From Pseudescherichia sp039594205 (lineage in GTDB: Bacteria > Pseudomonadota > Gammaproteobacteria > Enterobacterales > Enterobacteriaceae): a stretch of 64,000 nt of DNA. Of this stretch, positions 58,443 to 64,000 are shown piece after piece (the stretch's first letter is position 1; every line of letters begins with the position of its first letter). Where the stretch lies: positions 87,145-151,144 of the forward strand of contig JBCNNW010000002.1 in NCBI GenBank assembly GCA_039594205.1, in the 5' to 3' direction. The translations under genes and the position numbers were made by a program. A model generated the notes under the pieces. That model had not been told where the DNA came from, made no database searches, and saw nothing but the letters and a program-made list of their open reading frames with translations.

Positions 58443-58658
58443 ATGCAAACTATCAAAGAGCGCTTAAAGAAGAAGCGACTTGAACTCGACATGACACAAG
58501 CCGAGTTGGCCGAAAAGGCCGGAGTAAAGCAGCAGTCCATTCAGTTGATTGAGGCAGGAGTTACAAAACGCCCCCGTTATCTGTTTGAACTGGCTAACGC
58601 ACTCGGATGTGACCCAGCCTGGCTGTTGTATGGAAAGAAGCCAGGTAAAGCAGCTTAA
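58443..58658 (+). CDS. cro: Cro-type repressor
   Basis: The 71-residue protein is a Cro/C1-type HTH regulator; its fold is the same as that of the CI N-terminus (TQAELAEKAGVKQQSIQLIEAG). It should bind the same operators and favour lytic growth. GGAGGAA lies seven bases before the ATG. It is the first gene of the pR operon and is followed by nutR. Confidence 0.92.
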   Translation: MQTIKERLKKKRLELDMTQAELAEKAGVKQQSIQLIEAGVTKRPRYLFELANALGCDPAWLLYGKKPGKAA

Positions 58659-58665
58659 GAAACAC

Positions 58666-58708
58666 CGCTCTTTAACATCGCCGAACATCTTCTCCGCCCA
58701 TGTGGAGA
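58666..58708 (+). promoter_or_regulatory. nutR antitermination site
   Basis: A perfect boxA CGCTCTTTAACA (58666-58677) is followed by the boxB-like hairpin TCTCCGC-CCAT-GTGGAGA (58691-58708). The sequence TTTAACATCG plus the GCCCWTGT loop is shared with nutL. Confidence 0.82.
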
Positions 58709-58763
58709 TAACAACTACGCATCACAGGATGCGCATTAACTAATTCACTAAAGGAAATTATCC

Positions 58764-59048
58764 ATGAAGGAACACGCAAGTAACAGCAAACCCACACAGC
58801 GAGATATTGATCGCGCTGAGACAGATCTACTCATCAACCTTTCTGCGGTCACTCAGCGTCGCCTGGCAGAGATGGTGGGGTGTCATGAGTCGAAGATAAG
58901 CCGGACAGACTGGCGCTTCATAGCGGCCGTCCTGTGCTCGTTTGGAATGGATTCAGATATCAGCCCTATCAGCAGAGCCTTTCATCACGCCTTGAACGCG
59001 CTCACAAATGAAAAGCGCCCAGCTGTTGGTAGCAGTCTGGACGCTTAA
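58764..59048 (+). CDS. cII: Transcriptional activator CII
   Basis: A 94-residue CII family activator of the lysogeny promoters (pRE, pI, paQ in lambda). The HTH is VTQRRLAEMVGCHESKISRTD, followed by the tetramerisation region and the family end ALTNEKRPA. It starts after AAAGGAAATTATCC. CII proteins are degraded by host FtsH; the tail GSSLDA is short. Confidence 0.9.
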   Translation: MKEHASNSKPTQRDIDRAETDLLINLSAVTQRRLAEMVGCHESKISRTDWRFIAAVLCSFGMDSDISPISRAFHHALNALTNEKRPAVGSSLDA

Positions 59049-59083
59049 AGCACTGTGTTATGTCAAAAACAGTCGAGGTAATT

Positions 59084-59230
59084 ATGACAAAACCGCTCTG
59101 TCCTGACCAGGACAAATTACATAAAAACATTATTCGTGATCGCTATCTGTCCGGTTTCAGCCAGCCTGGTCGATTTCGGGCTGAGTGGGAAAGGGTAAAG
59201 CAATCATACAGAGGTAAGCATCATGGATAA
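59084..59230 (+). CDS. Small phage protein, 48 aa, between cII and O
   Basis: The frame MTKPLCPDQDKLHKNIIRDRY... has GAGG upstream and ends eight bases inside the O gene, giving coupled translation. It is basic and ends WERVKQSYRGKHHG. Comparable small genes occur just before the replication gene in P22-like phages; no function is known. Confidence 0.65.
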   Translation: MTKPLCPDQDKLHKNIIRDRYLSGFSQPGRFRAEWERVKQSYRGKHHG

Positions 59231-60083
59231 TCTCGCAACCGTAACACAGTTAAGGCCAGCACAACGGCCTGTGGAGCGTCGTGTGGCAGAACTTGAAGAT
59301 GGATATACCCGTCTTGCAAATGCCCTGTATGACGAGCTTATCGGCGCAGATTTAACGAAAAATCAGAGCAAGGTCGCTCATGCCATCTGCCGGAAAACAT
59401 ACGGCTTCGGCAAGAAAATGGATCGCATATCTGACAGCCAACTAGCTCTGCTTACCCGGCTGCCAAGACAGAAAGTTAACAAGGCCAAGAACGAGCTGAT
59501 AGCAATGAAAGTAATCCTGCGAGAAGGCGTTCAGATTGGGCCAAACAAGAACATCACAGAATGGCAAATCGAAGGGTGTCACTACTCTGGTGATAATGTC
59601 ACTGCATTGGTGACAAAAAGTGTCACCAAAACGGTGACAACCCTGTCACCAAAACAGGGACACACAAAAGAAACTATTCAAAAGAAAGAAAGAAAAGATA
59701 AAAACACTTTGCCCGAACAAGTTCAGGCTGAGTGTGAAAAACCATCTTCCCGGCACGAAGAAACTGACAGGGCATTCGAGGAAATCTTCTGGTGTGCAGG
59801 AATGCGCAAGACCGGCAAGAAGAATGCAACCTCAGCTTTCAGAACTCAGTTCACAGCATGGCGGAAACAAAACCACGGCTCTCCGGAAGAGTTTGCCAGT
59901 ATGTTGGCAGCTGACATTAGCACCCGGGCAGGATCTCAGTTCGGCTTCGACAAGATGCATCCCGCGACATACCTGAACGGTCAGCGCTGGAACGACGAGA
60001 AGCCAGCCGGTAGAGAGCCGCAATCCAGGTCACCTTCCGCCATCACCGTATCGAAAACCGGATACGTCTTCTTCGACAGGTGA
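59223..60083 (+). CDS. O: Replication initiator O
   Basis: The 286-residue protein matches phage replication protein O. The N-terminal domain (VAELEDGYTRLANALYDELI, then LTKNQSKVAHAICRKTYGFGKK and KMDRISDSQLALLTRLPRQKV) is the winged-helix origin binder. A central low-complexity part VTALVTKSVTKTVTTLSP is encoded by the palindromic repeats of the presumed origin. The C-terminal domain (about 175-286) would contact the helicase. It replaces nothing unusual in order: cII, O, helicase. Confidence 0.92.
   Translation: MDNLATVTQLRPAQRPVERRVAELEDGYTRLANALYDELIGADLTKNQSKVAHAICRKTYGFGKKMDRISDSQLALLTRLPRQKVNKAKNELIAMKVILREGVQIGPNKNITEWQIEGCHYSGDNVTALVTKSVTKTVTTLSPKQGHTKETIQKKERKDKNTLPEQVQAECEKPSSRHEETDRAFEEIFWCAGMRKTGKKNATSAFRTQFTAWRKQNHGSPEEFASMLAADISTRAGSQFGFDKMHPATYLNGQRWNDEKPAGREPQSRSPSAITVSKTGYVFFDR
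59589..59650 (+). repeat. Palindromic iterons inside O (presumed replication origin)
   Basis: Three related palindromes follow each other: GGTGATAATGTCAC (59589-59602), GGTGACAAAAAGTGTCACC (59609-59627) and GGTGACAACCCTGTCACC (59633-59650). Location inside O is that of the lambda origin. An A-rich stretch follows (59660-59710), as expected for the unwinding region. Confidence 0.8.
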
Positions 60084-60087
60084 TCCC

Positions 60088-60195
60088 ATGAAATCTCACA
60101 TCAAGCGTTTGCTCATTGCCGGGTATAACCACGGCTGGATAAGCGAAGGTATTGTGCGGTTTTGTTTCAGGCATATCGATATGAGGTCTGCGTAA
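60088..60195 (+). CDS. Small phage protein, 35 aa, between O and helicase
   Basis: The frame MKSHIKRLLIAGYNHGWISE... starts five bases after the O stop and ends TAATG in the start of the primase-helicase gene. It is basic and has no recognised family. The tight coupling on both sides suggests that it is translated. Confidence 0.6.
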   Translation: MKSHIKRLLIAGYNHGWISEGIVRFCFRHIDMRSA

Positions 60196-62078
60196 TGTCA
60201 CCAGGCGAACTGAGCGACCTGCTCTGGAATCAGGTCGAAAAAGTCGCCCGCCACCTGCTGCCAAACGGCAAGCGAGACGGGCATGAATGGGTTGCTGGCA
60301 ATGTTCACGGCGACAAGGGAAACAGCCTGAAGATTAACCTCTCAGGTAAGAAAAAATGGGCTGACTTCGCGGAGGGCGAGGGCGGTGACATGCTGGACCT
60401 GTGGGTATCCTGCAGAAGCATCAACCTTCACCAGGCCATGCAGGAAGCGAAAGCTTTCCTGGGCATTCAGGACGATGATCACCACTTTGCAGCCAAGCGA
60501 GAAAAGAAATTCTCCCGGCCAGATCGAAAAAAAGTAGCGCGGTACATCACTCGCGATGAGAAACACATTGAGTACCTTCAAAGCCGTGGCATTAAGCCAG
60601 AGACGGCAAAGACCTTCGAAGTTGCCAGCGGTAAGGTGTGGAACGGTGAACGAGAACTGGATGCTCTTGTGCTCCCCTACAAGCGCGACGGGGAGCTGAT
60701 TCAGGTTAAGCGCATCAGCACCGAAAGACCGAATGGGAAGAAGGTCATCATGGCTGAAGGTGATTGCGAGCCATGTCTCTACGGCTGGCATGCTCTCGAT
60801 CCGCTGGTTCGTGCAGTAGTTCTCTGCGAAGGGGAAATCGACTGCATGACCTACACACAGTACGGCATCAGCGCGCTGTCGGTGCCATTCGGCGGAGGCA
60901 AGGGTGCCAAGCAACAGTGGATTGAGTTCGAATTTCACAACCTGGACAGGTTTGATGAAATCTGGCTCTCAATGGACAGTGACGAAGTAGGGCAGCAGGC
61001 TGCTAAGGAGATCGCCAGCCGACTCGGTGAGCATCGTTGTCGCATGGTTACTCTTCCGTACAAGGATATTAACGAGTGCCTGATGGCTGGAGTGCCAGAG
61101 GACGATATCTGGAATTGCCTGGCTCAGGCGAGCTACTTCGACCCGGAAGAACTTTACAGCGCCAGAGAGTTTTATCAGGACACGATAAACGCGTTTTATG
61201 GCCGGGAACAGTCACTCTTCCAGTCTCCCTGGGAAGCGCTAAACCACAATTTCCAGTTCCGCGAGGCAGAGCTGACGCTGGTAAATGGTGTGAACGGTCA
61301 TGGCAAAACCGAGGTCGTTGGACACATCGTTGTCGAGGCTTTACGGCAGGGTGTGAAGGCCTGCGTGGCGTCGCTGGAATTGAAGCCAGGAATATTGCTT
61401 AAGCGACTCACCCGGCAGGCGACATGTTGCAAGATGCCACCTTTACTGGAGATTGAGGCAGCGTTCAACTTCTACGATGACCGGCTCTGGTTATTCGGGC
61501 TTACCGGTACCGCCAAGGCTGACAGGCTACTGGAGATTTTCCACTACGCCCGCCGGCGCTACGGCATCCAGTTATTCGTCATCGACAGCCTGATGAAGTG
61601 CGGCATTGGCGATGATGACTATAACGGGCAGAAGGCCTTCGTTGACGCACTCTGCGATTTCAAGAACAAAACAAACTCCCACGTCCTCCTGGTCACTCAC
61701 TCCCGCAAGGGGGATAGCGAGGATAAGCCAACCGGAAAAATGGACGTAAAAGGCACCGGAGCCATTACCGACCTTACGGACAACCTCTTCATCATCTGGC
61801 GCAACAAAGCCCGCGAGAGAGCGTTACAGCGCATTCAGGCAGGCGAACCACCAGGGGATAAAGACCAGCAACTTCTCTCCGGTCCTGCTTCAGTGCTGAT
61901 GCTGGAAAAGCAGCGTAATGGAGAAGGCTGGGAGGGAGGCGTCCCATTATTTCTGGATGAGCAGTCGCATCAGTTCCTGATGGCAGAAGGCTCCACCCCT
62001 TACAACTACATCGCCAATATGCCCGCTTCCGAATATGAGCAGGTATGGGCCAGTAACAACGTTACGGAAGGTGCATAG
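60195..62078 (+). CDS. Phage primase-helicase (toprim plus DnaB-like domain)
   Basis: This 627-residue protein unites a primase and a replicative helicase, as in T7 gp4. The N-terminal part (HEWVAGNVHGDKGNSLKINL) is a CHC2-like region without clear zinc Cys. The toprim domain is seen in VVLCEGEIDCMTYTQYG and IWLSMDSDEVGQQAAKEI. The RecA-like helicase has Walker A NGVNGHGKTE, Walker B LFVIDSLMKCG and LLVTHSRKGD. The start ATG at 60195 overlaps the stop of the 35-aa gene. It takes the place of lambda P, so this phage brings its own helicase. Confidence 0.92.
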   Translation: MSPGELSDLLWNQVEKVARHLLPNGKRDGHEWVAGNVHGDKGNSLKINLSGKKKWADFAEGEGGDMLDLWVSCRSINLHQAMQEAKAFLGIQDDDHHFAAKREKKFSRPDRKKVARYITRDEKHIEYLQSRGIKPETAKTFEVASGKVWNGERELDALVLPYKRDGELIQVKRISTERPNGKKVIMAEGDCEPCLYGWHALDPLVRAVVLCEGEIDCMTYTQYGISALSVPFGGGKGAKQQWIEFEFHNLDRFDEIWLSMDSDEVGQQAAKEIASRLGEHRCRMVTLPYKDINECLMAGVPEDDIWNCLAQASYFDPEELYSAREFYQDTINAFYGREQSLFQSPWEALNHNFQFREAELTLVNGVNGHGKTEVVGHIVVEALRQGVKACVASLELKPGILLKRLTRQATCCKMPPLLEIEAAFNFYDDRLWLFGLTGTAKADRLLEIFHYARRRYGIQLFVIDSLMKCGIGDDDYNGQKAFVDALCDFKNKTNSHVLLVTHSRKGDSEDKPTGKMDVKGTGAITDLTDNLFIIWRNKARERALQRIQAGEPPGDKDQQLLSGPASVLMLEKQRNGEGWEGGVPLFLDEQSHQFLMAEGSTPYNYIANMPASEYEQVWASNNVTEGA

Positions 62079-62079
62079 C

Positions 62080-62346
62080 ATGACAAACCAATCGCAATTT
62101 GACCGAGTACTCGCTCACATCACCGATCATCCAGACCTCAGTTGCACAGAAATTAAAACTGACACCTGCATTGCCCGAAGCATAGTTGCAAGCCTGCTGA
62201 CTCTGATGGTCAGAAAGAACCTGGTTAGCAGGCATAAAGAGGGCGGGGTTTATCGCTATCGGGCAGTAAAGCAGCCGGTTGAGCAAGTTAACCTCAACGC
62301 CATGTTTAACAGCCTTCTTCGCAACGCAAGGGAGGGGAGAGCATGA
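62080..62346 (+). CDS. Winged-helix phage protein (88 aa)
   Basis: The 88-residue product (MTNQSQFDRVLAHITDHPDL...) reads as a winged helix like those of phage regulators: SCTEIKTDTCIARSIVASLL as the HTH and KEGGVYRYRA as the wing. It begins after GGAAGGT, one base past the helicase stop. DNA binding is inferred from this form only. Confidence 0.72.
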   Translation: MTNQSQFDRVLAHITDHPDLSCTEIKTDTCIARSIVASLLTLMVRKNLVSRHKEGGVYRYRAVKQPVEQVNLNAMFNSLLRNAREGRA

Positions 62347-62633
62347 AAATCTATATCGCCGGGCCAATGAGCGGATTGCCGAGATTTAACCGGCCGGCAT
62401 TCAAGTATGCAGAGCTGGAGCTGATATCAGAAGGCCACATCGTATTAACGCCTGCAACCCTCCCTGATGGCCTGACCCAGCCACAGTACATGGATATCTG
62501 TCTGGCTATGCTGCGATGCGCGGAAGCCATCTACCTACTGAGAGGTTGGGAAAAGTCGGCGGGCGCGACGGCAGAGAAAGCGCTAGCTGAGAAGTTGCAG
62601 TTGGAAATTATCTATGAGGATGGTGCGGCATGA
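62343..62633 (+). CDS. DUF4406 family protein (deoxyribosyltransferase-like fold)
   Basis: The 96-residue product starts MKIYIAGPMSGLPRFNRPAF, the signature of DUF4406, a Rossmann-like fold related to nucleoside 2-deoxyribosyltransferases. EAIYLLRGWEKSAGATAEKA is the second conserved block. Such genes are common in phage early regions and may act on nucleotides; no activity is shown. It overlaps the preceding gene by four bases (ATGA) and the following by four. Confidence 0.85.
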   Translation: MKIYIAGPMSGLPRFNRPAFKYAELELISEGHIVLTPATLPDGLTQPQYMDICLAMLRCAEAIYLLRGWEKSAGATAEKALAEKLQLEIIYEDGAA

Positions 62634-62818
62634 CAAAACTAACCGACCCACAACTCGACTTCCTCGTATCACTTCTCAACGGCGCTACTGAACGTAGCTC
62701 TCTCAGCGTCATCGGCAACACATTAAACAAGAAAGGCCTCTGCAACTACTCCTACGCGGAGCGTCGCTGGCACATTACACAGGCAGGCATTGAGCAGATT
62801 AAAGGGGATAAGGCATGA
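62630..62818 (+). CDS. Hypothetical phage protein (62 aa)
   Basis: Not recognised. The 62-residue product (MTKLTDPQLDFLVSLLNGAT...) looks like a small winged-helix domain with the wing AERRWHITQAGIEQI. It overlaps both neighbours by four bases, so it is part of the tight early operon. Confidence 0.7.
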   Translation: MTKLTDPQLDFLVSLLNGATERSSLSVIGNTLNKKGLCNYSYAERRWHITQAGIEQIKGDKA

Positions 62819-63375
62819 GCGACAGATACGCAGCGCTGCGTCAGGCGGCTGAGAGCAATATTGATATTCTGGAATATATCTCAGGATATGAGCCGGGAGA
62901 CATTGATGGCGATACGGTAGAGCTTCGCTTCGAAGATGAGAGCGGCTGCGATACCGGTTGTGATGTTAGCATCGTGTCTCAATGCCAGAGTGCAGCTGGT
63001 GTTATGAGGCTACTGCTTGCAGAGCGTGAGGCTGATAAGGCGCGGATTGCTCAACTCGAAACTGAGCGTGACGCCCTGCGTGAAGGTGAAATGGGAGATG
63101 CAACGCACAGCAACACTCGCGCTGCCGCTGATATCTACTTTCAGCTGGTAGAAGAGTGCAACATCCCGGCAGGCGGATCGCTTGTGGAGTATGTGGATGA
63201 CTTGCGCGACCGCATCGCCGAGCTGGAGTCTCTCAAGGTGAAGCTGCCACAACGCTACAGCATGTTGCATCGCCTGGACTTCGACGAGCCGTATCACACA
63301 GAGATGGTTTACAAGCAGAGCGAAGTGTTAGAGGCACTGGCCGCCGCTGGCATCACTCTTGAGACAGGGGTATAG
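62815..63375 (+). CDS. Ea22-like phage early protein (186 aa)
   Basis: A 186-residue protein with the modular build of Ea22/Ead-like proteins: an acidic N-terminal part (DIDGDTVELRFEDESGCDTG), a short coiled coil (EADKARIAQLETERDALRE) and further helical modules (ADIYFQLVEECNIPAGGS, RIAELESLKVKLP). Such proteins are built from exchangeable segments among lambdoid phages and have no clear function. Confidence 0.72.
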   Translation: MSDRYAALRQAAESNIDILEYISGYEPGDIDGDTVELRFEDESGCDTGCDVSIVSQCQSAAGVMRLLLAEREADKARIAQLETERDALREGEMGDATHSNTRAAADIYFQLVEECNIPAGGSLVEYVDDLRDRIAELESLKVKLPQRYSMLHRLDFDEPYHTEMVYKQSEVLEALAAAGITLETGV

Positions 63376-63379
63376 GGAT

Positions 63380-63742
63380 ATGGAACGCGAATACTTTGTT
63401 TTAAGTGTTAAGCACACTGACCGAGGCAACCCGTACATAGTCTTGTGGGCTGCTGATGATTCTGGTTATCGCGGGCGTGTTGAAAGCGCTGGGCGTTACA
63501 CAGAAAGTCAGGTCATGGCGCAACTCGGCTATTACAACAATGGTCACGATACAGTGGCTGTTCCATGCGACATAGCCGAACCTCTAAGCTTTTCTGTTAA
63601 ACCCGGCTTCTTCGACACTGATGAAGGGCGCTGGCTTCGAAATAACCGCGCCACGTGGGATGCGCTGTTGAAACGCCTTATTGCCCAACCCAGATGCACT
63701 CCTCAGCCAGAATATCGCGGCGCACCTCGCCGGAAGGACTAA
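63380..63742 (+). CDS. Hypothetical phage protein (120 aa)
   Basis: Not recognised. From MEREYFVLSVKHTDRGNPYI (ATG at 63380, GGGG upstream) it has 120 residues with a beta-rich N-terminal half and a C-terminal tail rich in Pro and Arg (RCTPQPEYRGAPRRKD). An earlier in-frame ATG at 63359 lies inside the preceding gene and has a poorer ribosome site. Confidence 0.7.
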   Translation: MEREYFVLSVKHTDRGNPYIVLWAADDSGYRGRVESAGRYTESQVMAQLGYYNNGHDTVAVPCDIAEPLSFSVKPGFFDTDEGRWLRNNRATWDALLKRLIAQPRCTPQPEYRGAPRRKD

Positions 63743-63745
63743 CCC

Positions 63746-64000
63746 ATGACCACACTCAGCAATTTAATCCAGAGCGAAATCGCCGACTTCTTCGCAGGTT
63801 TCGGCGGCCCCGGCGAGCCAGACATCCAGAGCGGCGAGGCTCAGCGTCAGCTAACCGAGCGCGTGCTTGACCTGCTGCGCAAAGAGCGGGAAGCGGCTGT
63901 GCCTGCCATTCACCGCTGGCGCCGCGTTTCTGTAGAGCCTTACGGGCCATATCCATGGCATTACGAAAACTTCAAAGATTTTTCCAAGCCAGTGGAAGGG
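63746..64000 (+). CDS. Hypothetical phage early protein, 5' part (partial)
   Basis: The frame MTTLSNLIQSEIADFFAGFG... starts at 63746, three bases after the preceding stop, and runs off the window; 85 residues are visible. The block RWRRVSVEPYGPYPWHYENF is reminiscent of phage early proteins of unknown function. Nothing more can be said without its end. Confidence 0.65.
   Translation, partial: MTTLSNLIQSEIADFFAGFGGPGEPDIQSGEAQRQLTERVLDLLRKEREAAVPAIHRWRRVSVEPYGPYPWHYENFKDFSKPVEG

Larger units (their letters stand above)
48940..64000. mobile_element. Lambdoid prophage, left arm and immunity/replication region (partial)
   Basis: The region begins with a phage integrase next to minC and continues in lambda order: int, xis, early accessory genes, exo, an annealase gene, gam, N, cI, cro, cII, O and a replication helicase. 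It runs beyond the right edge. Gene overlaps of one to four bases, small open frames and AT-rich leaders set it apart from the core. Immunity genes and N are P22-type, recombination genes lambda-type, so it is a mosaic. Confidence 0.95.

Noticed and set aside
1..64000. CRISPR arrays, insertion sequences, rRNA genes
   Set aside because: No spaced direct repeats, transposase frames or rRNA sequence were seen anywhere in the window.
48900..64000. Toxin-antitoxin or anti-phage defence system in the prophage arm
   Set aside because: The small genes lack recognisable toxin, antitoxin or defence motifs; the HNH-AP2 gene is of the homing type rather than a restriction system.

Overview
The window is chromosomal DNA of an enterobacterium (Enterobacteriaceae). 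From position 1 to about 48,850 the gene order follows the Escherichia coli/Salmonella edd-to-minC segment, and nearly every protein can be recognised at family level. Three details point away from E. coli K-12 and towards Salmonella, Enterobacter or Lelliottia-like relatives: a second FtsI-like penicillin-binding protein lies between cspC and rlmA, a metallo-beta-lactamase-fold gene lies between yebO and yobF, and pphA, yobB and yobH are missing. The genus cannot be fixed from the sequence alone.

Layout of the core region. 1-2,900: Entner-Doudoroff genes edd (partial) and eda converge on purT, which has a PurR operator. 2,970-9,300: SOS-controlled yebG, then yebF, yebE, ptrB, exoX, holE and the yobA-copD-yebY copper cluster. 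9,300-10,600: sRNA locus sdsR (with possible antisense sraC), a 500-bp stretch without a recognised gene, yebW and yebV. 10,700-20,700: rsmF, the letAB lipid-transport pair, msrC, proQ-prc and htpX. 20,700-29,800: yebQ, kdgR, mgrB, yebO, the MBL gene, yobF-cspC, the PBP3 paralogue, rlmA, mntP with its manganese riboswitch and two MntR-type boxes, and yobD. 29,800-48,850: manXYZ, yoaE, pdeD, sdaA, nudL, pabB, yoaH, a RidA-family gene, yoaA, tsaB, yeaY, fadD (FadR operator), rnd and minCDE.

From about 48,900 to the right edge lies the left part of a lambdoid prophage inserted upstream of minC. Its left operon (minus strand) holds int, xis, small early genes, a TraR/DksA-like zinc-finger protein, an HNH-AP2 endonuclease, a lambda-type exo, a RecT-type annealase carrying a lambda Beta C-terminal domain, gam, further small genes and an antiterminator N of the P22 gp24 type. 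The immunity region has cI and cro with five matching operators, pL and pR. The right operon holds cII, O with an internal palindromic origin-like cluster, a primase-helicase fusion and early accessory genes. The window ends inside the prophage, so attR and the late genes are not seen.

The most unusual element is in the 5' leader of N, between nutL and the N ribosome binding site: a 131-nt tRNA-like structure (57331-57461) with canonical acceptor, D and T arms and an encoded CCA, but with an expanded centre. It is clamped by a further 10-bp stem that ends six bases before the N Shine-Dalgarno. It sits where lambda has its RNase III-processed stem-loop, so it could be an RNA device controlling N.
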